Shown here one piece after another: positions 38,843 through 47,223 of a DNA stretch of 64,000 nt (its first letter is position 1; the number at the start of each line of letters is the position of its first letter). The DNA lies in contig NZ_JAKLTS010000014.1 of the NCBI RefSeq assembly GCF_022012445.1, positions 1 to 64,000 of the forward strand, in the 5' to 3' direction. This DNA is from Massilia sp. TS11 (GTDB taxonomy: Bacteria; Pseudomonadota; Gammaproteobacteria; Burkholderiales; Burkholderiaceae_D). The notes beneath the pieces are model-generated. The model saw nothing but the letters and a program-made list of their open reading frames with translations, was not told the origin of the DNA and ran no database searches. The position numbers were made by a program, and so were the translations under genes.

Positions 38843-40391
38843 GGAAGCGCTTCCCGTTGGCCAGGTGGCGGCGCAGCAGCGGCGACACGCGGTAGCGGTC
38901 CTCGCCATAGGTCTGGGCCAGGTGCTCGAGCACGCCGACCACCTGGGCCAGGCCGATCGCTTCGGCCCAGGCGAGCGGGCCGCGCGGATAGTTCACGCCC
39001 TTCTGCATGGCGATGTCGACCCCGGCCGCGCTGCACACGCCCTGGTTGACGGCGTCGGCCGCCTCGTTGGCCAGCATGGCCACGGTGCGCATCACGGCCA
39101 TGCCGGGGACGTCGTCGATACGGGTGACGGCGAAACCGGCGGCCTGGAACATGCCGACCACGGCCTGATAGGCTTTTTCGCTGCACTGGTCGGCGCGCGC
39201 CACGGCGATGCGGCTGGCCTTGTCCCAGTCGCCGACCAGATCGAACAGCACGGTGTCCGGATGCTGGTTGGCGCGCGCGCGCTCGGTGGCGCTGCGGCCG
39301 TCGGTCAGGAACACCGCCGCGCCATTGGTGTGGAAGGCCGGCGCCTCGCGCTCGCCCGCATGCGGCAGCGGCTTGCGGTGGCTCACTTCAAAGCCGGCCT
39401 TGCGCAGACGCGCTTCCAGACCGTCGGTGACGGCCTGCTTGAGGCCCGGCTCGATGCTGATCGAGACCCACTCGGGGCGCTCGGCGGCAGGCTCGGTGGC
39501 GGCAACCGGACGCACGGCATCCGGGCCGTAGTGGTAGAAACCGCGCCCGCTTTTACGGCCGAGGAAGCCGGCATTGACCAGCTCCTGCTGGATCACCGAG
39601 GGCGTGTAGCGCGGATCGCCGAAGTAAGCGGCATGCACCGAACTGGTGACCGAGAAGTTGACGTCGTGGCCGATCAGGTCCATCAGCTCGAAAGGCCCCA
39701 TGCGGAAGCCGCCGCCTTCGCGCAGCACGGCGTCCAGCGTGGCCGGATCGGCCGCCTGCTCGTTCAGCAGGCGCAGGGCTTCGGCATAGAAGGGACGCGC
39801 CACGCGGTTGACGATGAAGCCCGGCGTGGACTTGGCATGCACCGGGTTCTTGCCCCAGGCCAGAGCCGTGTCGAACACGACGTCGGCCACGGCGCGCTCG
39901 GTGGCCAGGCCGCTGACCACTTCCACGAGAGCCATCAGCGGCACTGGATTAAAGAAGTGCATGCCCACCAGGCGCTGCGGCCGCTGCAGCGGCGCGCCGA
40001 TGGCGGTGACGGAAATCGAGGAGGTGTTGGTGGCGAGGATGGTGTCGGCGCCGACGATGGCCTCCAGTGACTGGAACAGCGCGCGCTTGGCGCCCAGGTC
40101 TTCGACGATGGCTTCCACCACCAGCGCCGCATCGGCCACCTCGTCCAGACTGGCGGCGGGCAGCAGATTGGCACGCGCGGCGGCGGCGGCTTCGCCCGTC
40201 ATGCGGCCCTTTTCGACCAGGCTGCCGTACACCTTGCCCAGGTCGGCGATGGCCTTGTCCACCTGGCCGGCGCGCGCGTCGTACAGGCGCACGCGGTAGC
40301 CCGAAGCGGCCGCCACCTGGGCGATGCCGGAACCCATGGCGCCGCTGCCGATCACGGCGACGACGCTGCCTGCTGCCAGAGCCTTGCTCAT
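38835..40391 (-). CDS. paaH: 3-hydroxyadipyl-CoA dehydrogenase (518 aa)
   Basis: NAD-dependent 3-hydroxyacyl-CoA dehydrogenase. Rossmann motif VAVIGSGAMGSGIAQVAAASGY (about residues 10-31), ATNTSSISVTAIGAPL, and GMHFFNPVPLMALVEVVSG with the catalytic His; two C-terminal dehydrogenase domains follow, the second carrying MPGMAVMRTVAMLANEAAD-like helices. Oxidises 3-hydroxyadipyl-CoA in phenylacetate breakdown. AAAGGAGA precedes the start, just after the paaG stop. Confidence 0.94.
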   Translation of the reverse strand: MSKALAAGSVVAVIGSGAMGSGIAQVAAASGYRVRLYDARAGQVDKAIADLGKVYGSLVEKGRMTGEAAAAARANLLPAASLDEVADAALVVEAIVEDLGAKRALFQSLEAIVGADTILATNTSSISVTAIGAPLQRPQRLVGMHFFNPVPLMALVEVVSGLATERAVADVVFDTALAWGKNPVHAKSTPGFIVNRVARPFYAEALRLLNEQAADPATLDAVLREGGGFRMGPFELMDLIGHDVNFSVTSSVHAAYFGDPRYTPSVIQQELVNAGFLGRKSGRGFYHYGPDAVRPVAATEPAAERPEWVSISIEPGLKQAVTDGLEARLRKAGFEVSHRKPLPHAGEREAPAFHTNGAAVFLTDGRSATERARANQHPDTVLFDLVGDWDKASRIAVARADQCSEKAYQAVVGMFQAAGFAVTRIDDVPGMAVMRTVAMLANEAADAVNQGVCSAAGVDIAMQKGVNYPRGPLAWAEAIGLAQVVGVLEHLAQTYGEDRYRVSPLLRRHLANGKRFHV

Positions 40392-40392
40392 C

Positions 40393-41184
40393 TCACTCTC
40401 CTTTGAATTGAGGGGGACGTTTGGCGAGGAAGGCGGCCACGCCCTCCTGATAGTCGTGACTGTAGCCCAGTTCGCGCATCATGTCGCCTTCGAGGCGCAG
40501 CTGGCTGGCCAGGTCATTGCCCCAGCTGGCCTGGAGGGCGCGCTTGGTGAAGGCCAGGCCCTTGGTCGGCGCGCTGGCGAAGTGGCGCGCCATCGCCAGC
40601 GCCTGGTCCATCAGTTCGGCGTCGGGCACGCACTTCCAGATCAGGCCCCACTGTTCGGCCTTGGCCGCGCTCAGCTTCTCGCCTAGCATGGCCAGGCCGG
40701 TGGCGCGCGCATGGCCGATCAGGCGCGGCAGATGCCAGGTGCCGCCGGTATCCGGAATCAGCCCGAGCTTGCAGAAGGCTTCGATGAAGCTGGCCGATTC
40801 GGCCGCCAGCACGATGTCGCAGGCCAGCGCCAGATTGGCGCCGGCGCCGGCCGCCACGCCGTTGACGGCGCAGATCACGGGCATCGGCAGATTGCGCAGG
40901 GTGAGCACCAGCGGCGCGTAGAAGCGCTCGACCGAGGCGCCCAGGTCGACCTTCTCGCCGCCCGGCGCGACGGCGCGGTCGCCCAGATCCTGGCCGGCGC
41001 AGAAGCCGCGCCCGGCGCCGGTGAGCAGCAGCACGCGCACGCTGCGGTCCGTGGCCAGGCTGTCGAGGGCCGCGCGCACTTCCAGGTGCATGGCCTCGGT
41101 GAAGCTATTCAGCTTGTCGGGGCGGTTCAGGGTCAGCACGGCCACGCCTTCGCTGACGGTGAAGAGGATATTCTGGTAGTCCAT
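40393..41184 (-). CDS. paaG: 1,2-epoxyphenylacetyl-CoA isomerase (263 aa)
   Basis: Crotonase-fold enzyme that turns ring-1,2-epoxyphenylacetyl-CoA into oxepin-CoA. LLTGAGRGFCAGQDLGDR, AVNGVAAGAGANLALACDIVLAA and GLIPDTGGTWHLPRL match E. coli PaaG closely, including the DxGG acidic residue. It is the only crotonase in the operon: no separate paaF (dehydroadipyl-CoA hydratase) is present in the window. One base separates its stop from the paaH start. Confidence 0.94.
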   Translation of the reverse strand: MDYQNILFTVSEGVAVLTLNRPDKLNSFTEAMHLEVRAALDSLATDRSVRVLLLTGAGRGFCAGQDLGDRAVAPGGEKVDLGASVERFYAPLVLTLRNLPMPVICAVNGVAAGAGANLALACDIVLAAESASFIEAFCKLGLIPDTGGTWHLPRLIGHARATGLAMLGEKLSAAKAEQWGLIWKCVPDAELMDQALAMARHFASAPTKGLAFTKRALQASWGNDLASQLRLEGDMMRELGYSHDYQEGVAAFLAKRPPQFKGE

Positions 41185-41195
41185 GCGTGTAGGCC

Positions 41196-42272
41196 TTATT
41201 CAGCGCTGTCGAAGTCGAGAATCAGTTTGCCGGTGGTCGGGAAGCTCTGGCAGCTCAGGACGAAGCCGCGCGCGATCTCGTAGTCCTCGAGCGCGTAGTT
41301 GACGTCCATGTCGACCTGCCCTTCGACCACCTTGCAGCGGCAGGTCGAACACACGCCGCCCTTGCACGAGTAGCGCATGTCGATGCCGGCCTTGATGCCG
41401 GCGTCGAGCACCGACTCCTTGTCCTGGTCCATCACGAAGTGGCTGTGGTGGCCGTCCATGATGACGGTGACCTCGGTCTGGTGGTGCGCGCGCGCGTCCT
41501 GGCTGCGCGCCTTGTGCGCCTGCTTGGGCGCAGCAGCGGCGAACAGTTCGATCTTGATGTTCGCCTTCGGGACGCCGGCTTCCTGCAGCGCGGCCGAGAC
41601 GCCCAGCATCATGTCTTCCGGCCCGCAGATGAAGGCCACGTCGACGTCCTCGGGTTTGACCCAGTGGCGCAGAATCTGGGCCGCCTTGTCGTGCGTGATG
41701 CGGCCGTTGAACAGCTCGATGTCCTGCTGCTCGCGGCTCATTACGAAGGCCAGGTTCAGACGTTCGAGGTACTGGTCTTTCAGGTCGGCGATCTCCTCCT
41801 TGAAGATCACGCTCGACGAAGCGCGGTTACCGTACACCAGCGTGAAGCGGCTGTGCGGTTCGGCCAGCAGCGTGGTCTTGATGATCGAGAGGATGGGGGT
41901 GATGCCGCTGCCGGCCGCGAAGGCCAGGTAGTGCTTGCGGTTGGCCGGGTCGAGCGGCACATGGAAGTGGCCCATCGGCGGCATCACCTCGACCACGTCG
42001 CCGACGCGCAGGCTCTCGTTGGCCCAGCCCGAAAACAGGCCGCCCGCCACGCGCTTGACGGCCACGCGCAGGCGCTGCTCCTGCACGGCCGCGCAGATCG
42101 AATACGAACGGCGCACCTCCTCGCCGTCGATGGTGGTGCGCAGGGTCAGGTGCTGGCCCTGCTGGTAGCGGAAGGCGCCTTCCAGCTCGGGCGGCACGGC
42201 AAAGGTGATCGACACGCAGTCGCGCGTTTCCTGGCGCAGGTCGGCGACGCTCAGGGGATAGAATTGGCTCAT
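41196..42272 (-). CDS. paaE: Phenylacetyl-CoA epoxidase, reductase subunit (358 aa)
   Basis: Electron-supplying subunit of the PaaABCE epoxidase. N-terminal ferredoxin-reductase domains bind FAD (VRRSYSICAAV) and NADPH (AAGSGITPILSIIKTTL, FICGPEDMM); the C-terminal plant-type ferredoxin domain has CKGGVCSTCRCKV plus a later Cys in VLSCQSFP as 2Fe-2S ligands. Length equals E. coli PaaE. One base separates it from the paaD stop. Confidence 0.96.
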   Translation of the reverse strand: MSQFYPLSVADLRQETRDCVSITFAVPPELEGAFRYQQGQHLTLRTTIDGEEVRRSYSICAAVQEQRLRVAVKRVAGGLFSGWANESLRVGDVVEVMPPMGHFHVPLDPANRKHYLAFAAGSGITPILSIIKTTLLAEPHSRFTLVYGNRASSSVIFKEEIADLKDQYLERLNLAFVMSREQQDIELFNGRITHDKAAQILRHWVKPEDVDVAFICGPEDMMLGVSAALQEAGVPKANIKIELFAAAAPKQAHKARSQDARAHHQTEVTVIMDGHHSHFVMDQDKESVLDAGIKAGIDMRYSCKGGVCSTCRCKVVEGQVDMDVNYALEDYEIARGFVLSCQSFPTTGKLILDFDSAE

Positions 42273-42273
42273 C

Positions 42274-42777
42274 TCAGTGGCACTTGAAGTAGTCGAAGGG
42301 TTCGCGGCAATCGAGGCATTTGTACAGGGCCTTGCAGGGCGTGGAACCGAACTGGCTGGTGACCTCGGTGTGGGTCGAGCCGCAGCGCGGGCAGGCCACC
42401 ACGGGCGCGCTGATGGCGCTGCGTTTGACCCCGTGTTTCAGCGCGCTGATGTCGACCACCTGTTGGGCCGGCGGTGCGATGCCGTAGTCGCGCAGGGCGC
42501 TGCGCGCGGCGGGGCTCATCCAGTCGGTGGTCCAGGGCGGGGTCAGGCGCGTTTCCAGGCGCAGGCGGTCGATGCCCTTGGCCTGCAGGTGCGTGCGGAT
42601 CGCGTCGGCGATAACGTCCATCGCCGGGCAGCCCGAGTAGGTCGGCGTGATCGTGACAATGCACTCGGGACCGTCGAAGGCGATCTCGCGCACGATGCCG
42701 AGATCCACGATCGAAATCACCGGGATCTCGGGATCGGGCACTTCGCCCAGCCAGGCGCGCACCGCGTCGGTGTCCAT
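42274..42777 (-). CDS. paaD: Phenylacetyl-CoA epoxidase assembly protein PaaD (167 aa)
   Basis: MIP18/DUF59-type protein thought to help Fe-S assembly for the epoxidase. VPDPEIPVISIVDLGIV and ITPTYSGCPAMDVIA are the DUF59 core; a C-terminal zinc-ribbon-like pair CPRCGSTHTE and CLDCREPFDYF follows. The ATG at 42777 overlaps the paaC stop (TGATG); another ATG lies two codons upstream at 42783. Confidence 0.93.
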   Translation of the reverse strand: MDTDAVRAWLGEVPDPEIPVISIVDLGIVREIAFDGPECIVTITPTYSGCPAMDVIADAIRTHLQAKGIDRLRLETRLTPPWTTDWMSPAARSALRDYGIAPPAQQVVDISALKHGVKRSAISAPVVACPRCGSTHTEVTSQFGSTPCKALYKCLDCREPFDYFKCH

Positions 42778-43541
42778 CACCATTCGGTGCCGGGATAGGC
42801 GCGCTGCAGGAACTGCATCTCGGCCAGCAGGTAGCCGAGGTGCTCGCTGTGGCGGCCCTGTTTGCCGCCGCTGTGCATCCACACGCCGGGGTCGCGCATG
42901 CTGAGCGTGGCTTCGGCCAGAATCTCACTCACATGGGCGAGCCAGGCGGCGCGCAGGGCGTCGGCGTCGGGTGCGATGCCGGCCGCCTGCATGGCTTCGT
43001 CCACGGCGTCGTAGCGGAAGCATTCGCCGGTGTAGGGCCACAGGTAGTCGAGCGCGGCCTGCATGCGCGTGTGCGATTCGGCCGTGCCGTCGCCCAGGCG
43101 CACCACCAGATCGCCGCTGCGGCGCAGGTGGTAGCTGACTTCCTTGACCGATTTTTCGGCGATCTGGGCGATGCGCGTGTCGGCCGCGCCGCACAGGCCT
43201 TGCAGCAGGAAGTAGTGCCAGCTGTCGAAGTAGAACTGGCGCGCCAGCGTCATCGCGTAGTCGCCGTTCGGCTGCTCGACCAGCAGGCAGTTGTGGAATT
43301 GGTGGGCGTCGCGCAGGTAGGCCAGGTCGTCCTCGTCACGGCCCTGGCCTTCGAGTTCGGCGGCGTAGCTGAGCCACATGCGGGTCTGGCCGAGCAGGTC
43401 GAGCGCGACATTGGTCAGGGCCATGTCTTCTTCCAGGGCCGGGCCCTTGCCGCACCACTGCGACAGGCGCTGCGACAGCACCAGGGCATTGTCGCCCTGG
43501 CGCAGCAGATAGGCGAGCTTGGCATCCATCGGCGCGCTCAC
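42777..43541 (-). CDS. paaC: Phenylacetyl-CoA epoxidase structural subunit PaaC (254 aa)
   Basis: Ferritin-like helical subunit that supports PaaA in the epoxidase. LALVLSQRLSQWCGKGPALEEDMALTNVALDLLGQ-like start, FLLQGLCGAADTRIAQIAEKSVKEVSYHLRRS and WPYTGECF are family features. It begins at a GTG whose last bases overlap the paaB stop (GTGA); an ATG four codons in (43529) is the alternative. Confidence 0.94.
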   Translation of the reverse strand: MSAPMDAKLAYLLRQGDNALVLSQRLSQWCGKGPALEEDMALTNVALDLLGQTRMWLSYAAELEGQGRDEDDLAYLRDAHQFHNCLLVEQPNGDYAMTLARQFYFDSWHYFLLQGLCGAADTRIAQIAEKSVKEVSYHLRRSGDLVVRLGDGTAESHTRMQAALDYLWPYTGECFRYDAVDEAMQAAGIAPDADALRAAWLAHVSEILAEATLSMRDPGVWMHSGGKQGRHSEHLGYLLAEMQFLQRAYPGTEW

Positions 43542-43822
43542 AGGTTCTTCACTTCTTCCGGCATCGGGAAGAAGGTCGGGTGGCGGTATACCTTGCTGTT
43601 GGCCGGCTCGAACAGCGGGGCCTTGTCGCCCGGGCTGGAGGCGACGATGTCATTGGCCTTGACCACCCAGATCGACACGCCTTCGTTACGGCGCGTGTAG
43701 ACGTCGCGCGCGTTGTTGATCGCCATTTCGGCGTCCGGCGCGTGCAGGCTGCCTACGTGTTTGTGCGACAGGCCGTGCTGGCTGCGGATGAAGACTTCCC
43801 ACAGGGGCCATTCTTTGCTCAT
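43538..43822 (-). CDS. paaB: Phenylacetyl-CoA epoxidase subunit PaaB (94 aa)
   Basis: Small subunit bridging the PaaAC heterodimers. WPLWEVFIRSQHGLSHKHVGSLHAPDAEMAINNARDVYTRRNEG is diagnostic. AAAGGAG precedes the ATG at 43822. The frame is open further upstream through a 12-bp repeat array (VVGR repeats), but the conserved N terminus and ribosome-binding site support the start given. The C terminus overlaps the paaC start. Confidence 0.95.
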   Translation of the reverse strand: MSKEWPLWEVFIRSQHGLSHKHVGSLHAPDAEMAINNARDVYTRRNEGVSIWVVKANDIVASSPGDKAPLFEPANSKVYRHPTFFPMPEEVKNL

Positions 43823-43853
43823 GGTTTGCTCCTTTTTTTGCTTTGCTTTGCGC

Positions 43854-43980
43854 GCGGGTCTGAAGACCCGCCCTACGACCCGCCCTACGACCCGCCCTAC
43901 GACCCGCCCTACGACCCGACGACCCGCCCTACGACCCGCCGTACGACCCGCACGACGACCCGGCATACGACCGGGCCTAC
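43854..43980. repeat. 12-bp minisatellite and palindrome between paaA and paaB
   Basis: A palindrome GCGGGTC-TGAA-GACCCGC (43854-43871) runs into a tandem array of GACCCGCCCTAC: four perfect units (43865-43912), an 8-base fragment, one more perfect unit (43921-43932) and four diverged units to 43980. The last unit contains the paaA stop codon, so the array directly joins the end of paaA and forms most of the paaA-paaB spacer. Confidence 0.93.
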
Positions 43981-44963
43981 GCGGCTTGTTGTTTGGCCTT
44001 CTTCTCGGCGTAGGCGCTCAGGCCGTCGCGGAACCACTGACCGTCTTCCCAGGCCTTGACGCGGGTGGCCAGACGCTCCTTGTTGCAGGGGCCGTTGCCC
44101 TTCAGGACGTTGTGGAATTCGTCCCAGTCGAGCTCGCCGAAGTCGTAGTGGCCGCGCTCGGCATTCCATTTGAGCGAGGGATCGGGAATCGTCAGGCCGA
44201 GGAATTCGGCCTGGGGCACGGTCTGGTCGACCATGCGCTGACGCAGTTCGTCATTCGAGAACAGCTTGATCTTCCACTTGGCCGACTGGGCACTGTTGAC
44301 CGACTCGGTGTCGGGCGGGCCGAACATCATCAGCGAGGGCCACCACCAGCGGTTCAGCGCATCCTGGGCCATGGCCTTCTGTTCGGGCGTGCCGCGGCAC
44401 AGGGCCAGCATGATGTCGTAGCCCTGGCGCGCATGGAAGCTCTCTTCCTTGCAGACGCGGATCATGGCGCGCGAATACGGGCCGTACGAGCAGCGGCACA
44501 GGGGAATCTGGTTGATGATGGCCGAGCCGTCGACCAGCCAGCCGATCGCGCCCATGTCGGCCCAGCTCAGGGTCGGGTAATTGAAGATGCTCGAATACTT
44601 GGCCTTGCCGCTGTGCAGGGCCTCGAGCAGCTCGTCGCGCGAGACGCCCAGGGTCTCGGCCGCACTGTACAGGTAGAGGCCGTGGCCGGCTTCATCTTGG
44701 ATCTTGGCCAGCAGGATCGACTTGCGCTTGAGCGTGGGCGCGCGCGTGACCCAGTTCCCTTCCGGCAGCTGACCGACGATCTCGCTGTGCGCGTGCTGCG
44801 AAATCTGTCGGATCAGGGTCTTGCGGTAGGCCTCGGGCATCCAGTCCTTGGGCTCGATCTTCACGCCGGCGTCGATGCGCGCCTGGAAGGCCGCTTCCTG
44901 TTCATCCATGTCTGCGGCCGTGCGCACTTGCGTCAGGCCGGTGTCCACCATTTGTGCGTACAT
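43977..44963 (-). CDS. paaA: Phenylacetyl-CoA epoxidase catalytic subunit PaaA (328 aa)
   Basis: Di-iron oxygenase subunit that epoxidises the ring of phenylacetyl-CoA. Two ExxH di-iron motifs are visible: [17 protein letters not shown] and [14 protein letters not shown], with other Glu ligands in [13 protein letters not shown] and nearby. First gene of the operon. AGGAGG lies just before the ATG at 44963; an in-frame ATG farther upstream (45017) falls in the promoter region and is rejected. Confidence 0.96.
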   Translation of the reverse strand: MYAQMVDTGLTQVRTAADMDEQEAAFQARIDAGVKIEPKDWMPEAYRKTLIRQISQHAHSEIVGQLPEGNWVTRAPTLKRKSILLAKIQDEAGHGLYLYSAAETLGVSRDELLEALHSGKAKYSSIFNYPTLSWADMGAIGWLVDGSAIINQIPLCRCSYGPYSRAMIRVCKEESFHARQGYDIMLALCRGTPEQKAMAQDALNRWWWPSLMMFGPPDTESVNSAQSAKWKIKLFSNDELRQRMVDQTVPQAEFLGLTIPDPSLKWNAERGHYDFGELDWDEFHNVLKGNGPCNKERLATRVKAWEDGQWFRDGLSAYAEKKAKQQAA

Positions 44964-44990
44964 GTGGGTCCTCCTCGGGGAGCGCTGATG

Positions 44991-45017
44991 ATACGATACA
45001 CAATATACGTTGTACAC
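44991..45017. promoter_or_regulatory. Direct repeats in the paaA-paaX gap, candidate PaaX operator and paaA promoter
   Basis: ATACGATACAC (44991-45001) and ATACGTTGTACAC (45005-45017) are near-direct repeats in an AT-rich island. On the minus strand TATATT (45007-45002) is a possible -10 box for paaA, 38 bases before its start, so a bound repressor would cover the promoter. The link to PaaX is by position only. Confidence 0.45.
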
Positions 45018-45079
45018 ATATTTTATGACTCATATTTAGATTCTGTATCTCGTAGCGGCCGACGATAGGCAAAATCCAC

Positions 45080-45085
45080 TACAAT
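45080..45085 (+). promoter_or_regulatory. Candidate -10 box of paaX, very close to the start codon
   Basis: TACAAT ends 9 bases before the paaX ATG. With a start point 6-9 bases downstream, the transcript would have almost no leader; no Shine-Dalgarno sequence is visible. Confidence 0.4.
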
Positions 45086-45094
45086 TCTTTCTGA

Positions 45095-46006
45095 ATGAAA
45101 ACTCTGACAAGCCACGACTGGGCCGCGCGCTTCCTGGCCGACGCGCCGCCGCGCGCCAAATCCCTGGTGATGACCGTGTTCGGCGATGCCATCGCCCCGC
45201 ACGGCGGCGCCGTCTGGCTCGGCAGTCTGATTGAACTGATGGCGCCGTTCGGCGTCAACGACCGGCTGGTGCGCACCAGCGTGTTCCGTCTGGCCCAGGA
45301 AGGCTGGCTGGGCGCCACGCGCGACGGCCGGCGCGCGGCCTACGCGCTGCTGCCCGGCGCCCTGCCCCATCTGGAACGGGCCAACCGGCGCATCTACGCG
45401 CCGCTGGTGCTGCACTGGGACGGGCGCTGGACGATGGTGCAGGCCGCCCATCTCGATCCGGCCCGGCGCAGCCAGCTGCGCAAGGAACTGGAATGGCTGG
45501 GCTTTGGCCAGCTGGCCCCGCATCTGTTCGGCCATGCGGCGGCCGAACCGGCCCTGCTGGCGGCCACGCTGGCGCGCCTGCAGCTGGGCGATCAGGTGTT
45601 CGTCTGGAGCGCGGCGGCCCAGGACGGCATGGCGGCACGCCCGCTGGCCGAGCTGGTCGCGAGCGGCTGGGACCTGCGCGCCGTGACGGCCGGGTATGCC
45701 GAATTCCTCGAACGCTTTGCCCCGCTGCCGGCCCTGCTGGCGGCGGAAGGCCGGCCCGATCCGGCCCACGCCTATCTGCTGCGCAGCCTGCTGATTCACG
45801 CCTACCGGCGCGTGCAGCTGCATGATCCGTATCTGCCGGTCGAGCTGCTGCCCGATCCCTGGCCCGGCGCCCAGGCCTATGCGCTGGCGCGCACCCTGTA
45901 CCGCCAGCTGGCACAGCCGGCACAGGCCCATGTGCTGGCGGCGATGCGGCGCGAAGACCCGGACACGCCCGAGGCCGACGCCGCCTTCCACAAACGTTTT
46001 GAGTAG
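45095..46006 (+). CDS. paaX: PaaX-family repressor of phenylacetate catabolism (303 aa)
   Basis: N-terminal winged helix (RAKSLVMTVFGDAIAPHGGAVWLGSLIELMAPFGVNDRLVRTSVFRLAQEGWL, about residues 20-72) followed by the PaaX central and C-terminal domains (YAPLVLHWDGRWTMV; LLRSLLIHAYRRVQLHDPYLPVELLPDPWPG). PaaX represses paa genes until phenylacetyl-CoA binds. It is divergent from paaA with a 131-base gap, the expected arrangement. Six bases separate its stop from the stop of the next, convergent gene. Confidence 0.94.
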   Translation: MKTLTSHDWAARFLADAPPRAKSLVMTVFGDAIAPHGGAVWLGSLIELMAPFGVNDRLVRTSVFRLAQEGWLGATRDGRRAAYALLPGALPHLERANRRIYAPLVLHWDGRWTMVQAAHLDPARRSQLRKELEWLGFGQLAPHLFGHAAAEPALLAATLARLQLGDQVFVWSAAAQDGMAARPLAELVASGWDLRAVTAGYAEFLERFAPLPALLAAEGRPDPAHAYLLRSLLIHAYRRVQLHDPYLPVELLPDPWPGAQAYALARTLYRQLAQPAQAHVLAAMRREDPDTPEADAAFHKRFE

Positions 46007-46012
46007 GCCCGC

Positions 46013-46789
46013 CTAGTCGTTGCGGGACGCGCGCAGGGCTTCGGCCAGCGCCTCCCTGTACTGCGGACCGTGGGCCAGGCGCGCGGCCGCCGCCCAGAAA
46101 TGCTCGGCCTGTTGCGGATAGCGCGCGTAGAAACGCCGCGTCAGCGCGATGTACATGCGCTGCTCGACCACCGGCTTGTCGATGATCTCGAGCTTGCCGG
46201 CAAATTGCGGGCGCGCCATGAAGGGCAGCACATGCGGCTCGACCACGAGGAACAGGGAACCGCGTCCGGCCAGCAGCTTTTCCAGATTCTGTTCGACACT
46301 GGGCGCGGCATTGTCGAAGGGCAGGCCATGGGCGCGCGCCACCGCGCCCGGCGTCAGCGTGCCGGCCATGGCCAGCACCGGACCGTCGAGCTGGCTGAAA
46401 TGCTTGCCATCCCACTGCTGCGGGCCATGCAGGCGGCGCACGGCCACCACCCGCGTCGTCAGCAGGGCGCGCGCCGCATCGGGCTGGCCCTGCTTTTCGG
46501 GATAGATCATATAGCCGGTCAACTCGGCGCTGAACGGCGCCAGCGGATAGGCATCGGCCAGGCCGGCGCGCATCTCCTCGCGGCAGCGCGCCACCGGGGC
46601 CGCATACACCTGCAGTTCAATACCGGCCTCGCGCGCGGCCTCACGCAGCAGGCGGTCCAGCACACCCGTGCCGTCCGGTCCTTCGAGCGGCAGATGGCCG
46701 CGCACATCCTGGCACAGGCGCAAGGGCACAGCCCCGGCCAGGCCGGTGAGCAGACACAGGAACAGGGCGGACAGCAGGCGTAAGGACAT
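46013..46789 (-). CDS. Periplasmic solute-binding protein family 3-like (258 aa)
   Basis: Signal peptide (MSLRLLSALFLCLLTGLAGA) followed by a type II periplasmic binding fold: VLDRLLREAAREAGIELQVYAAPVARCREEMRAGLADAYPL, then SQLDGPVLAMAGTLTPGAVARAHG and the C-terminal KLEIIDKPVVEQRMYIALTRRF. No transporter genes adjoin it, so it may be an orphan binding protein or sensor. Two Cys residues (CQDV and RCREE) could form a disulfide. Convergent with paaX. Confidence 0.8.
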   Translation of the reverse strand: MSLRLLSALFLCLLTGLAGAVPLRLCQDVRGHLPLEGPDGTGVLDRLLREAAREAGIELQVYAAPVARCREEMRAGLADAYPLAPFSAELTGYMIYPEKQGQPDAARALLTTRVVAVRRLHGPQQWDGKHFSQLDGPVLAMAGTLTPGAVARAHGLPFDNAAPSVEQNLEKLLAGRGSLFLVVEPHVLPFMARPQFAGKLEIIDKPVVEQRMYIALTRRFYARYPQQAEHFWAAAARLAHGPQYREALAEALRASRND

Positions 46790-46820
46790 GCCTGCATTGT
46801 AGCCCGCCGGCGCGCCGCAA

Positions 46821-47075
46821 TTAATCGCGTGGGGCCACTTTTCTACCGTTCTGCAACAGTTCGCCCTGCAGACGGCGCAGCAGGGCGGCCTGGCTCAGCA
46901 TGGCGTCGAGCAGGCTGTGGACGAAGCCCAGTTCGGCCGGCGTGGTCCAGCCGGGAAAGTGGATCAGGCGCTGCAACTCGTGCAGCTCGCGGCTCTCGGC
47001 CAGTTGGGCCAGGGCCAGGGCGAGATCGGTGATTTTGTGTTCGAGCTGGTCGATATGGGGACGTGCCACGTGCAT
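46821..47075 (-). CDS. Hypothetical helical protein (84 aa)
   Basis: Not recognised. MHVARPHIDQLEHKITDLALALAQLAESRELHELQRLIHFPGWTTPAEL begins with a likely amphipathic coiled-coil helix, and FVHSLLDAMLSQAALLRRLQGELLQ forms a second one. No signal or membrane segment. The ATG at 47075 is preceded by a weak GGAG. The codon pattern is like the neighbours. It may be a small interaction module; low certainty that it is expressed as drawn. Confidence 0.6.
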   Translation of the reverse strand: MHVARPHIDQLEHKITDLALALAQLAESRELHELQRLIHFPGWTTPAELGFVHSLLDAMLSQAALLRRLQGELLQNGRKVAPRD

Positions 47076-47223
47076 GCTTACTCCAGGCTGAGCCGCGATC
47101 AGGGGCCGGCGCGGGCTCAGACGCAGGCCCCGCCACCCTAGCAGCGCGCGCCGGCCGCGAATTTGCGGGCGCGCAAAGGCTTCGCGGTACAATCGCGGGT
47201 TTTCCAGCCACTTTGAACACACC

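Noticed and set aside
43823..43966. N-terminal extension of PaaB with VVGR repeats
   Set aside because: It is the translation of the 12-bp minisatellite; the conserved start MSKEWPLWEVF has its own AAAGGAG box.
43865..43980. Possible CRISPR array
   Set aside because: Units of 12 bases directly abut with no unique spacers, so it is a simple tandem repeat.
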